64,000 bases of DNA from Methyloferula stellata AR4. GTDB lineage: Bacteria; Pseudomonadota; Alphaproteobacteria; Rhizobiales; Beijerinckiaceae. How positions within the stretch are numbered: position 1 is the first letter of the stretch; each line of letters opens with the position of its first letter. Shown here piece by piece: positions 55,037 to 63,755 of the stretch. Below the pieces are notes generated by a model. It was not told the DNA's origin and made no database searches. It worked only from the letters and a program-made list of their open reading frames with translations. Made by a program: the position numbers and the translations under genes. The stretch lies in assembly GCF_000385335.1 (NCBI RefSeq), contig NZ_ARWA01000001.1, positions 3,984,001 to 4,048,000 of the forward strand. Reading direction: 5' to 3'.

Positions 55037-56419
55037 TCAGCTGGCCGGTGTTTCCGCCGCATCTTCAGGCTCTTCGGCGGCCATTTTGACGAGATCGTCG
55101 CGGGTCACTTTCTTGTCAGCGACCTTCACCTGGGTCATCAGGTAATCCACAACCTTTTCCTCGAACAAGGGCGCGCGGATCTCGTTCAAGGCGCCGGGAT
55201 TTTTCCGGTAGAAGTCCCAGATGGCCTTCTCCTGACCCGGATAATTGCGGGTGCGCTCGAGAAGCGCACGCGACACCTCCTCCTCGGAGACGGTGACGCC
55301 GGCCTTTTCGCCGATCTCCGCCAGGACGAGACCGAGGCGAACCCGGCGCGCCGCGATTCGCATGTAATCGGCCCGGGCTTCTTCCTCAGTCGTTTTCTCG
55401 TCTTCGAAGCTGCGGCCGGCTTGCTGGCGTTCGGTCTCGGCCTGCTGCCAAATGGTCGCGAATTCCCGTTCGAGCATGCCCGGCGGGAGATCGAATGCAT
55501 ATTTTTTGTCCAATGCGTCGAGAAGCGCCCGCTTCCATTTCGAGCGGGCGGCGTTCGCATTTTCCTCATTGATCCGGTCGCGGACTGAGGTCCGCAATCC
55601 GGCGAGATCCTCGAAACCGAAGCTTTTGGCAAAATCATCGTCGATCTTGAGCTCGCCCGGCGCCGCGATCGACTTCATCGTCACGTCGAAGGTCGCGTCC
55701 TTGCCGGCGAGCTGGGCCGCCGAATAATTCTCCGGGAAAGTGCAGGAGATTGTCTTGGCTTCGCCGGCCTTCATCCCGGTGATCTGGTCCTCGAAGCCCG
55801 GAATGAAGCTTTGCGAGCCGATCACGACATCGACGTCGGTTCCAGCGCCGCCATCGAAGGCGACGCCGTCGAGCTTGCCGATGAAGTCGACCGTCGCCTT
55901 GTCGCCCTTCTCGGCCGTGGCGCCTTCGGCCTCCTTCGGCACGAAATTGCGGTTTTGATCGGCGAGCCGGCCGACGATCTGATCGATTTCGTCCTCGGTC
56001 ACTTCCGCGACGAGCCGCTCGATCTCGATGTCGTCAAAGCTGCCGAGCTCGAATTTCGGGAGAAGCTCGTAAGTGACCCCGAAGGAAAAATCGCCGGAGG
56101 ACTCGAAGGCCTTTTCCACTTCCGCCTGCTCGGTCGGCAGGTCGAAGCGCGGCTGGCCGGCGATCTTCAATTTATTCTCTTCGACGATCTTCTGATTGGC
56201 CTCGTAGACGGCGTCCTGCACGACATCGAGCATGACCGAGCGGCCATAGAGGCGTTTCAAATGCGAAAGCGGGACTTTGCCGGGGCGAAAGCCATTGATG
56301 CGCGCCTTGCTCTTCATCTCGGTGAGCTGGCCGTTGAGCCTGGCTGCGAGATCGCCCGCGGGCAGCACAATCTTATATTCGCGCTTCAGGCCCTCGGAGA
56401 GGGTTTCGGTCACTTGCAT
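55037..56419 (-). CDS. tig: Trigger factor
   Basis: A ribosome-bound chaperone with peptidyl-prolyl isomerase. It has 460 residues: the ribosome-docking loop in [17 protein letters not shown], the FKBP-like middle domain ([19 protein letters not shown]), and a long helical C-terminal part ending acidic. First gene of the tig-clpP-clpX-lon-hup set and preceded by tRNA-Leu on the same strand. Confidence 0.98.
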   Translation of the reverse strand: MQVTETLSEGLKREYKIVLPAGDLAARLNGQLTEMKSKARINGFRPGKVPLSHLKRLYGRSVMLDVVQDAVYEANQKIVEENKLKIAGQPRFDLPTEQAEVEKAFESSGDFSFGVTYELLPKFELGSFDDIEIERLVAEVTEDEIDQIVGRLADQNRNFVPKEAEGATAEKGDKATVDFIGKLDGVAFDGGAGTDVDVVIGSQSFIPGFEDQITGMKAGEAKTISCTFPENYSAAQLAGKDATFDVTMKSIAAPGELKIDDDFAKSFGFEDLAGLRTSVRDRINEENANAARSKWKRALLDALDKKYAFDLPPGMLEREFATIWQQAETERQQAGRSFEDEKTTEEEARADYMRIAARRVRLGLVLAEIGEKAGVTVSEEEVSRALLERTRNYPGQEKAIWDFYRKNPGALNEIRAPLFEEKVVDYLMTQVKVADKKVTRDDLVKMAAEEPEDAAETPAS

Positions 56420-56525
56420 CGCAATCAGCCTTCTTTCAAAACTCTGTCACCCAGATCATGATGGCGCCAAAGTCGTGTCGCGGCCACCGCGGCAGGTTTG
56501 GCGTTTGAGGCGAAAAGACAGGGTC

Positions 56526-56610
56526 TGGTGCGGGCGGAGGGAGTCGAACCCCCACGATTTTCATCACCGGAACCTAAATCCGGCGCGTCTACCAGTTCCG
56601 CCACGCCCGC
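56526..56610 (-). tRNA. tRNA-Leu (anticodon TAG)
   Basis: 85 nt with CCA. Acceptor GCGGGCG pairs with CGCCCGC. The anticodon stem CCGGA/TCCGG surrounds loop TTTAGGT with TAG, reading CUA. The long variable arm (TGATGAAAATCGT) is the type II arm expected of tRNA-Leu. It lies upstream of tig on the same strand. Confidence 0.95.
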
Positions 56611-56848
56611 GACCGGACGCGCGAGAGGGCGCTCGTCATCTCACCGCCTGGGATCGCGCTCTATAGCAACCGCGCTCGCAGGATGCAGCAAAAAAAGCGA
56701 CGCATGGTTTTTCCGTCCATCGTAGCCCGTTTTGTACCGGCCATCCCAATCCGGGACAGGCTTCGAAGGTCGAATTCCGCCCACATGGACCTGGACTTAA
56801 GTCTCGTGATGAAGAAGAAACCGTTTTCGATGGAGTTAAATTGAACCG

Positions 56849-56879
56849 CTGGATGGCCGGGACAAGCCTGACCATGACG
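56849..56879. repeat. Half-copy of the CGTCATG-type intergenic repeat
   Basis: CTGGATGGCCGGGACAAGCC and on to TGACCATGACG matches, with a few changes, the right half of the element at 46158-46189. The mirror arm is missing, so this is a decayed or solitary half. It lies 26 bp before the multicopper-oxidase-fold gene. Confidence 0.7.
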
Positions 56880-56905
56880 CGCGGTCCCCTCACGCCGGAT
56901 TTTTA

Positions 56906-58411
56906 ATGTTTTTCAGCCGCCGCCTTTTTCTTGGCTCGCTTGGGGCCAGCCTCATTTCGCTCCCGGCTCACTCGGAAGGCGCGCAGCCGCCGGAGGCCGC
57001 CGCCACCGCATCCTCCAAGCCGGCAGCCGGGACAGACGGCTTCCGGCTGTTGGAAGCCCGCAAAGGCGCTTTGCGGCTGAAGCCGGACCCCGCCGCCGAA
57101 ACTGGCATCTGGGGCTATGACGGCACCGTTCCCGGTCCGTTGCTGCGCTATAAGAAAGGCGAAGAGGTCAAGATCCGGCTCGCCAACAAGCTTGACCAGC
57201 CAACCACCATTCACTGGCATGGCGTGCGAATCACCAATGCGATGGATGGCGTCGCCAATCTGACGCAGGAACCAGTCGCGCCCGGCGCGAGCTTCGACTA
57301 CCGCTTCACGCCGCCGGATAGCGGGTTCTACTGGTATCATCCGGATATTCAGCCTCTGACCGGCGAAGAGCTGGATCGCGGCCTCTATGGCGTGCTCATC
57401 GTCGACGAGCCGGAACCGCCCAAAGTCGATGCCGACATGCTCGTCGTGCTTGACGATTGGAAGCTCGACGACAAAGGATCGATCGCCGCCGATTTCCAAA
57501 ATTTCAACGAGGCCGCGGGCGCGGGCCGCACCGGTTCGCTGCTGACCGTGAATTCGGCCCCTGCCCCCATCGAGCAAACCTTTGTACCGGGCTCGCGGCT
57601 GCGCCTGAGAATCCTGAGCGCCGTGACAGCGCGGCTCATCATCTTAAGCTTCGTCGGCGTCAGGCCGCAAGTGATCGGCATGGACGGTCAGCCCTGCGAA
57701 GCATTCGAGCCGGTACGCCGCACGCTTCCGACCGGGCCCGGCGCGCGTTTCGATGTCATCTTCGATCTGCCTGACGAAGCCTCGACCGAATCAAATCTCA
57801 TTCTGCGCGGCGACGGCATGCCGGATCAGACGCTGCTGACCTTTCGGACCAAGGGCGACAGGCGCGCCGATCTTGGGCCTCTGCCTGTGCTTATGTCGAA
57901 CCCGCTCCTCCCGGCGGAAATCCATCTCGAAAAATCGACAAAGGTCGAACTCACCATCGAAGGCGGCATGCCGCCGAAGGAAGGCGCGGTCTCAAAGCCA
58001 GCCATTGCGGTCGCGCCAAAAAAATCCGTTGGCGGCGCGAAAGCCGCGCAGCCTGCTCCCGCGCCGGTTTCAGCCTCCGACCCCACACATCTTTGGACGG
58101 TGAATGGCGTCGCTTCCGACGGGCATGGGCAGAAGCCTCTGTTTTCGGTGAAACGCGGCACCGCCGTAACGCTCGGCTTTACCAATAAGACCGGGTTCTT
58201 TCAGCAGATCCATGTGCATGGCCATGTGCTGCGGCTCCTGCACGATCTCGACGACGGATGGGAGCCTTATTGGCGCGACGCCGTGCTCATCCCCGAAGGA
58301 CGCACGAAACACGCAGCCTTCGTCGCCGACAATCCCGGCAAATGGGCGATCGAATCCTCGATCACCGACCGCGCCGCGAGCGGCCTCGCGACATGGTTCG
58401 AGGTGACGTGA
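56906..58411 (+). CDS. Tat-exported multicopper-oxidase-fold protein lacking most copper ligands
   Basis: 501 residues with a Tat signal (SRRLFLGSLGASLISLPAHS) and three cupredoxin-like domains in the multicopper oxidase order. HWHG (103-106) matches the T2/T3 motif. At the second site WYHPD (143-147) has Asp where the motif WYHSH has His. In the C-terminal site, QQIHVHGH (433-440) has Gln at the first T1 His position. The last motif GKWAIESSITDR has Glu, Ser, Ser and Arg (483, 484, 485, 489) where HCHIxxH would supply His, Cys, His and His. The T1 site and one half of the trinuclear site are therefore lost, as in FtsP/SufI. It may be a structural or division protein rather than an oxidase. 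An Ala/Pro-rich linker occurs around residues 370-395. Confidence 0.85.
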   Translation: MFFSRRLFLGSLGASLISLPAHSEGAQPPEAAATASSKPAAGTDGFRLLEARKGALRLKPDPAAETGIWGYDGTVPGPLLRYKKGEEVKIRLANKLDQPTTIHWHGVRITNAMDGVANLTQEPVAPGASFDYRFTPPDSGFYWYHPDIQPLTGEELDRGLYGVLIVDEPEPPKVDADMLVVLDDWKLDDKGSIAADFQNFNEAAGAGRTGSLLTVNSAPAPIEQTFVPGSRLRLRILSAVTARLIILSFVGVRPQVIGMDGQPCEAFEPVRRTLPTGPGARFDVIFDLPDEASTESNLILRGDGMPDQTLLTFRTKGDRRADLGPLPVLMSNPLLPAEIHLEKSTKVELTIEGGMPPKEGAVSKPAIAVAPKKSVGGAKAAQPAPAPVSASDPTHLWTVNGVASDGHGQKPLFSVKRGTAVTLGFTNKTGFFQQIHVHGHVLRLLHDLDDGWEPYWRDAVLIPEGRTKHAAFVADNPGKWAIESSITDRAASGLATWFEVT

Positions 58412-58533
58412 GAGAAGTGACGTGAGACAAGAATACGATTAGGCGCTGACGAGAAATTCTCGGGTCCGGATTTCTGGCTCATCTTCGCTTTTTCACGGTT
58501 ACGATGAACCAGGAATCCTCCCGCCCTCGAAAA

Positions 58534-60045
58534 TCAGAAGAACCAGGCAGTACCGACCGCGAGTTCATCGGATTGAAGAGCCCCGCCGGACTGATTCTTC
58601 GCGATATTGTGGATGTATTCGGCCTGGATGTTCATCCAATCCGTCAGCTTGTAACGAACAAACCCGATATAGGATGCGTTCGAGCGAAGCAGGAACGGAT
58701 TATAGGCAGACAGAAGATCGAAACTCGTGGATTGAAGTTCGCTGATACCCCAGCTTGCACCGACGATGAAGCGATTGGTTAGATTCCAAGTCCCTTGCGC
58801 ATAACCCCCGTAGGATTTGCGCATTTCGCCATCCAAGCTGTTGTTTTCGGCAAAGAGACCGGTGGTTCCGAGGCCTTGGCCATAATAACCATAGGCGAGC
58901 ACACTGGCGGGGCCGACATCGAGCTTGCCGCCGCCATCAAACCCCCAGGCTCGCGCGGAGGCGCCGGGGACCAGCAAGGTGTTATCGCCGACATTAGCGC
59001 GAAATTGTTGGGTCACGGCGTCAGTCCAGAGGAAGAGCTTGGCACCAGGAGCGATCTCGCTTTTATAATGCAATTGGGCTTGAATCTGTGGCTGGTCGTG
59101 GCCGCTGAGAGTCCCGGTCGTCGCCGCTGTCGTGAAAATATTTGTCGCATCATAAGGCGTGAAGATGCCCGCCGACGCAGTGAAACCGTTCCAATCTGGC
59201 GAAGTATATGTGAGCTGCGGAATCCAATCGGCATATACATAACCGACGCCGATGCGCCCAAGCGACGTGTTGGTCGGCGCCGCATTGAGAAGCGCGGAAC
59301 CGGCTCCAAAAAGCGTGGCATCGTTCAAGATGGCGTCGCCGCCGAAGAGGCCGAGATCGCGGCCGATCTTGACGGTCCCAAAGGTCGGCGTGCCCACCGT
59401 GCCGAAAATTTGGCGGAAGTCGATGCCGCTCGAACCCAACGCCACCGGATTACCCGGACCATTCGGCGCCGCGCCATTATTGCCACTGACATAGACCCCG
59501 AAAGTCGCGCTCAAATCGAGGCCTTCCTGGTTCGTCGACAACTTGACCGCGATCTCGCTCGGCAGAAGGCCCGAGCGAATAGAGTTCGAGGCGTTGACCG
59601 TGCTGTTCAAACCGACGACATTGCCGTTGACCCCGCCAATGAGAGCAGATCCGCTCGCCCGCGTCTTGAAGTTCTCCTCGGAAAAGAACGAAAGAATACC
59701 GGAGACTTGCACATCGACCTGGCCGACATGAAGACCAATGCCTTTGTCGAGGCGGGTCACATAGCGATCATCGGAAACAATAGTGACATCATCCTTGGTG
59801 ACGATGCGCTTTCCTGGCGGCGGTGCAGCAGCCGTTTCGACGGCATGGTGCGGTTTCAATTCGGCCGCGTGGCGTTGTTTCAGTTTTGCATATTCAGCGG
59901 AAGTCAGGATGCCTTTGGCTTTCAATTGATCCAGCAATTCATCTGTAACGTCTGCCTTCACCTGGCTTGCCGCGAAAGTAGCGAGGCCGCTCAACATCAA
60001 CGTTTGGACCAATGCGTGATTTTTTCGTGACTTTTGAATTCGCAT
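58534..60045 (-). CDS. Outer-membrane porin
   Basis: 503 residues. A signal peptide (LVQTLMLSGLATFAASQVKA) is followed by a coiled-coil-like segment (VTDELLDQLKAKGILTSAEY) of the kind seen in alphaproteobacterial porins. About sixteen beta strands end with C-terminal WFF, the assembly signal. Gly/Asn-rich loops include GNNGAAPNGPG. ATG 60045, with AGGGGG at spacing 9, or ATG 60051 six bases upstream, could be the start. The gene is just downstream of an OmpR-family regulator. Substrate unknown. Confidence 0.85.
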   Translation of the reverse strand: MRIQKSRKNHALVQTLMLSGLATFAASQVKADVTDELLDQLKAKGILTSAEYAKLKQRHAAELKPHHAVETAAAPPPGKRIVTKDDVTIVSDDRYVTRLDKGIGLHVGQVDVQVSGILSFFSEENFKTRASGSALIGGVNGNVVGLNSTVNASNSIRSGLLPSEIAVKLSTNQEGLDLSATFGVYVSGNNGAAPNGPGNPVALGSSGIDFRQIFGTVGTPTFGTVKIGRDLGLFGGDAILNDATLFGAGSALLNAAPTNTSLGRIGVGYVYADWIPQLTYTSPDWNGFTASAGIFTPYDATNIFTTAATTGTLSGHDQPQIQAQLHYKSEIAPGAKLFLWTDAVTQQFRANVGDNTLLVPGASARAWGFDGGGKLDVGPASVLAYGYYGQGLGTTGLFAENNSLDGEMRKSYGGYAQGTWNLTNRFIVGASWGISELQSTSFDLLSAYNPFLLRSNASYIGFVRYKLTDWMNIQAEYIHNIAKNQSGGALQSDELAVGTAWFF

Positions 60046-60419
60046 CTTCATATCCCCCCTTGCCATGTCGGACCGGATGTAATTTTTTCCGGACTTTTCT
60101 GGTTCGAGAGGCGTGTTGATTTTGTTTCTCACGGATCCGTGTTTTTGAAACGGGTGTGACATTAAAAAATGTCTGCGCAGATCAATGCCGTAAAATTACG
60201 TGCGACTGGCGAACACAATACTCCGTCGTGATAACGGCGTGATAATTACATGCTAGATTGCGTTCATGATTTCAGCGAAAAATCGGGATCCACTTTTTGG
60301 CATCCGCTCTAGGCCGCTGTGCAACGCCAACTTGGTTGCGCGCCTGCGTCGCATGCCAAGCGATTAGAATTCGAACGTGCGTGTCTGCATGAAACATGCG
60401 TTCGCGCTGGGCTCCAAGG
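60046..60419. other. Porin upstream region with two 11-bp-spaced direct repeats
   Basis: This 374-bp non-coding stretch contains CGTGATAA at 60227-60234 and again at 60238-60245, an 11-bp spacing that matches side-by-side binding of OmpR/PhoB-type regulators. An OmpR-family gene starts just beyond (60420-61169) and the porin gene lies downstream on the same strand. No gene was recognised in the gap. The regulatory role is inference. Confidence 0.5.
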
Positions 60420-61169
60420 TCAGGGGAGCGGCGAGCGTTTTTGCGCAGCGCTTAACCGAGCACTGTTTCCAGCGGTCTCAGAAAATTTATAACCGACGCC
60501 CCAAACCGTCAGCACATAGGTCGGATTGGCCGGGTCGGTTTCGATTTTGCTGCGGAGCCTGTTGATGTGCGAATTGACCGTATGCCGATAGCCCGCATAA
60601 TTGAAGCCCCAGACGAAATCGAGAAGCTGCTCGCGCGTGTAGACGCGGCCGGGGTTTTGGGCGAGATGCAAAAGAAGATCGAACTCCTTAGGCGTCAAAT
60701 TGATCTCCTGCCCGCACAAGGTGACCGAGCGCTGATCGGTATCGATGACCATATCGCCCGCTCGGATGATCGCATTTGGGTTGATGCCGGCGTTCGCAAT
60801 CGCTTCCACATGGCGGAAAATCGCTTCCACTTTTGCCCGCAATTCGAGGACGCTGAACGGCTTTGTAAGATAATCGTCAGCGCCAATCTCAAGGCTCAAA
60901 ATACGGTCGAGCTCGGAAGCGCGTGAAGTGAGAGTCAGAACAGGCGTAGAGTCAATGCACGAGCGCAGGCGGCGGCAAATATCGAGACCGCCCTCGCCCG
61001 GCAGCCTCAGGTCAAGAATGATGAGATCGTACTTGTTCGCTTCGGCCTCAACCAAACCGACGATGCCATCGAAGAGGAATTTGGTGTCGCAATCGATGTC
61101 GCCAAGATGCAGCTTGACGAGGTCAGCGATCTCGCGCTGATCTTCGATGATCAGAACCTTACAGGTCAT
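60420..61169 (-). CDS. OmpR-family response regulator (orphan)
   Basis: 249 residues. The receiver domain has acidic Glu9-Asp10, phospho-acceptor Asp53 in LIILDLRLPG, Thr/Ser in LTLTSRA and Lys103 in DDYLTKPFS. The winged-helix effector has INLTPKEFDLLLHLAQNPGR and HTVNSHINRLRSKIE. No histidine kinase gene is adjacent in the window, so it is called an orphan here. It lies upstream of and in line with the porin gene, which carries tandem repeats in its leader, so porin control is the best guess. Confidence 0.9.
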   Translation of the reverse strand: MTCKVLIIEDQREIADLVKLHLGDIDCDTKFLFDGIVGLVEAEANKYDLIILDLRLPGEGGLDICRRLRSCIDSTPVLTLTSRASELDRILSLEIGADDYLTKPFSVLELRAKVEAIFRHVEAIANAGINPNAIIRAGDMVIDTDQRSVTLCGQEINLTPKEFDLLLHLAQNPGRVYTREQLLDFVWGFNYAGYRHTVNSHINRLRSKIETDPANPTYVLTVWGVGYKFSETAGNSARLSAAQKRSPLP

Positions 61170-61512
61170 GATGCACGCTCCTGGTACGAAACACAGAACG
61201 CCGTGCTGTCAGGATGGGCCCGCATCTCGCTAGCAATCACCGATGCGGGAGGGATAGGACCGAGGCCATACAAATGCGCCAGAGATTTGATTACGCATCG
61301 TTTGCAATACCGCTCGCGCGCTCGCGCATTGATAGCTACCAGCTGTTCTGCCTTATTCGAGCGTCGGAGGCGTTTTGTTACGCCGAGGCGACGTGAACGT
61401 AACGAAGACGGATGCCGCCCCGTAATTAACGAGGGATCTAGCTCTATTCGACAGCATGTTTTCGCGCCAAGACGCGACTGGGGACGTCCCCCCAATATCA
61501 AGGAATGCGCCT
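61170..61512. other. Divergent control region between response regulator and chlorite dismutase
   Basis: 343 bp with only short frames that lack coding bias. It must carry promoters for the response regulator (minus) and chlorite dismutase (plus). AAGGAA at 61500-61505 is the ribosome site of the latter. I saw no clear FNR, RpoN or palindromic site. No RNA gene was recognised. Confidence 0.6.
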
Positions 61513-62067
61513 GTGCCGCTCTCTGTCACCTTCGTCGCAAACTCGTCGGGCACATGGCGCATTAGCGAGATCAGCCCTGTCATCGGCGAGACATTACCAA
61601 TGGCCGAGAGATTGACGGTGCTCGAAGGCCCGGAAGTGCTCGCCGCGCAAAAATGCGATTGGAATTTGCGCGGCGTGACAAGCAACACGCGCTACACCAA
61701 CCGGGCCGAAACGGACGCGCTGACCGCGAGTCAGGAAGGGTTGCTTCGGCCGCAGGCAACGCGCGCCGCGCTCATTCCCATCCGCAAGACCGAGGCCTGG
61801 TGGGCCTTGGCTCAGGATGAGCGGAGAGCCATTTTCGAAGAAGACTCCCGGCATATAGGCATTGGTCTCGACTATCTCCCCGCGATCGCCAGGCGGCTCC
61901 ATCACAGCCGTGAACTTGGTGAGCCCTTCGATTTTCTCACCTGGTTCGAATACGCGCCCGAACATAGCGAGCGTTTTGAAGAGCTCGTGCGACGCCTGCG
62001 CGGTACGAAGGAATGGCGCTACGTCGATCGCGAGGTCGATATCCGCTTAAGCCGTGACGGTCTTTGA
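61513..62067 (+). CDS. cld: Chlorite dismutase, short (lineage II) type
   Basis: A haem b enzyme that splits chlorite into chloride and O2, 184 residues. The start GTG 61513, with AAGGAA 8 nt upstream, is chosen over ATG 61456. It gives a length near the 183-residue Nitrobacter enzyme and puts the proximal His at 114 (SRHIG) and the distal Arg at 127 (AIARRL), the same numbers as that enzyme. The block GEPFDFLTWFEYAPEHS and the end EWRYVDREVDIRL are family features. Both residues needed for activity are kept, so it should be functional. HemQ-type coproheme decarboxylases lack this Arg. It is convergent with the globin-chemoreceptor gene, with 4 bp between them. Confidence 0.88.
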   Translation: MPLSVTFVANSSGTWRISEISPVIGETLPMAERLTVLEGPEVLAAQKCDWNLRGVTSNTRYTNRAETDALTASQEGLLRPQATRAALIPIRKTEAWWALAQDERRAIFEEDSRHIGIGLDYLPAIARRLHHSRELGEPFDFLTWFEYAPEHSERFEELVRRLRGTKEWRYVDREVDIRLSRDGL

Positions 62068-62071
62068 CTGT

Positions 62072-63616
62072 CTAACGGAAGGCGTGCGGCACAACCCGCT
62101 TGAGTTCGCTGCGTATGACTTTGCTTTCATGGACATCGCTTTCATTGATCCGGCCGAGCTTGAACTGCCCGACAAGGCCCGAAAGCTGCGTCGTCTCCTC
62201 CGACAGCGAATGGCTCGCCGCCGTCGATTGCTCGACCATCGCGGCATTCTGCTGCGTCACCTGGTCCATCTGGTTGATCGCGACGTTGACCTCGTTCAGC
62301 CCCGTCGCCTGCTCCCGCGCGCCGCTCGCTATGTCGTCGGCAACGCCGTTGATCTCGGCAACCTGGGTCATGATCCGCTGCAGCGCCTTTCCGGTTTCGG
62401 AGACGAGCTTGACGCCGTGATCGACCTGCGTGGTCGAGGCTGAAATCAGACTTTTGATTTCCTTGGCCGCCTCGGCCGTGCGCTGCGCGAGCGCACGCAC
62501 TTCCAATGCGACGACGGCGAAGCCCCGGCCGGCATCTCCCGCCCGCGCCGCTTCGACGCCGGCATTCAAAGCCAGCAGGTTGGTCTGGAAGGCGATTTCG
62601 TCGATGACGCCGATGATCTGGCTGATCTGGCGCGCCGAAGTTGCGATGGCATCCATCGCATCGACAGCCTCGCCGACGACGGCAGCGCTTTTTTGCGCGT
62701 CTTCGTTCGCGGCCGCGACTACCTGGCGCAAATGGCTCGTGCTCTGCGCCGATTTCTTTACCGTCACGGTAATCTCGTCGAGCGCCGCGGCGGTCTCTTC
62801 GAGGTTTGCCGCCTGTTGTTCCGTCCGGCGCGACAGATCATCGGATGCGATCGATATTTCCCGCGTGCCCGAGCGGATCGCACCTGTGCTGCCGGCGACA
62901 CCCTGCATCGCCGCTTCGAGCTGTTCGATCGCCGCATTGAAATCGGTCTGCAAGCCGCGATAGGCCGGAGGCATATCCGCCGGCATGCGATAGGTGAGGT
63001 CCTTCGCCGCCAGTCTGGCGAGGCCGATACCGATCGCACCGACGGCCATCACCGCTTCCTGCTTTGCGTCCTCCTGCGCTTCCTCGGCGCGGCGGCGCTG
63101 CTCGTCCAAGGTTTCAAGATAGATCGAAATCGCGAAATCCATGTCGAGCATGGCCGCTTTGACGAGACAGGAAAGAGCCTCGGCCATGCCTTCCGGACGA
63201 GCCTTCGCCATTTGCAGAAGATGCGGCCACTGCTCTTTGACGACGGCGTGAATGAGCTGTTCGATGATCAGGGCATAGCCGCCGATATACCATCTTGGCT
63301 CAAGGCCGATCCGCGCATGCGTCTGGCCTATTTTTCGAACCGCGCCGACATAATCCTCATTGTAATTGGCCGCGGCTATCATGCCCCAATGTGTTTCTTG
63401 GGTGGTCTTGGCGCCCGCCATATGTTTGTCGTCGCGGAAAAATTTGCGCATGTCCGGCGTTGCGCTCACCTTGTCGTAAAAGACGGCGAGAGCCGGCCCG
63501 ATGGACCGCATGATAAGCGGTTGCACCTTGCTCAGGACCGCCCGCGCTTGCTGGTCCATCCCGATGAAATCGAGACGTTCCTTTAGAAAAGTTTGGTTGC
63601 GTATGGGCCGCGCCAT
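62072..63616 (-). CDS. Globin-coupled methyl-accepting chemotaxis protein
   Basis: 514 residues. Residues about 1-165 are a protoglobin domain with proximal His100 (KIGQTHARIGLEPRWY) and a haem-pocket Tyr/Phe set. A HAMP-like link follows (GIGLARLAAKDLTYRMP), then a cytoplasmic signalling domain with the conserved tip IAFQTNLLALNAGVEAAR and four-helix methylation regions. No membrane segment is seen, so it is a soluble HemAT-like oxygen sensor for aerotaxis. It lies 4 bp from the convergent chlorite dismutase gene, a potentially relevant pairing since that enzyme releases oxygen. Confidence 0.92.
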   Translation of the reverse strand: MARPIRNQTFLKERLDFIGMDQQARAVLSKVQPLIMRSIGPALAVFYDKVSATPDMRKFFRDDKHMAGAKTTQETHWGMIAAANYNEDYVGAVRKIGQTHARIGLEPRWYIGGYALIIEQLIHAVVKEQWPHLLQMAKARPEGMAEALSCLVKAAMLDMDFAISIYLETLDEQRRRAEEAQEDAKQEAVMAVGAIGIGLARLAAKDLTYRMPADMPPAYRGLQTDFNAAIEQLEAAMQGVAGSTGAIRSGTREISIASDDLSRRTEQQAANLEETAAALDEITVTVKKSAQSTSHLRQVVAAANEDAQKSAAVVGEAVDAMDAIATSARQISQIIGVIDEIAFQTNLLALNAGVEAARAGDAGRGFAVVALEVRALAQRTAEAAKEIKSLISASTTQVDHGVKLVSETGKALQRIMTQVAEINGVADDIASGAREQATGLNEVNVAINQMDQVTQQNAAMVEQSTAASHSLSEETTQLSGLVGQFKLGRINESDVHESKVIRSELKRVVPHAFR

Positions 63617-63727
63617 GAAGTTGTCCCCCGAATCAGAGGGGGAGAATCAGACTTAAGGACGAGCTCAGGCTTTGATGCAGATCAAGTGAGAATAGCCGCT
63701 TGACAGGCGGCGGCACATACATCACTA

Positions 63728-63745
63728 ATTAGTTATATAACTAAT
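63728..63745. promoter_or_regulatory. Perfect 18-bp palindrome, probable ArsR operator
   Basis: ATTAGTTAT is followed directly by ATAACTAAT. It ends 10 bp before the ATG of the ArsR gene that starts at 63756, where a dimeric regulator would block its own promoter. It is a stand-alone AT-rich site in GC-rich DNA. Confidence 0.75.
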
Positions 63746-63755
63746 AGGCGATGCA

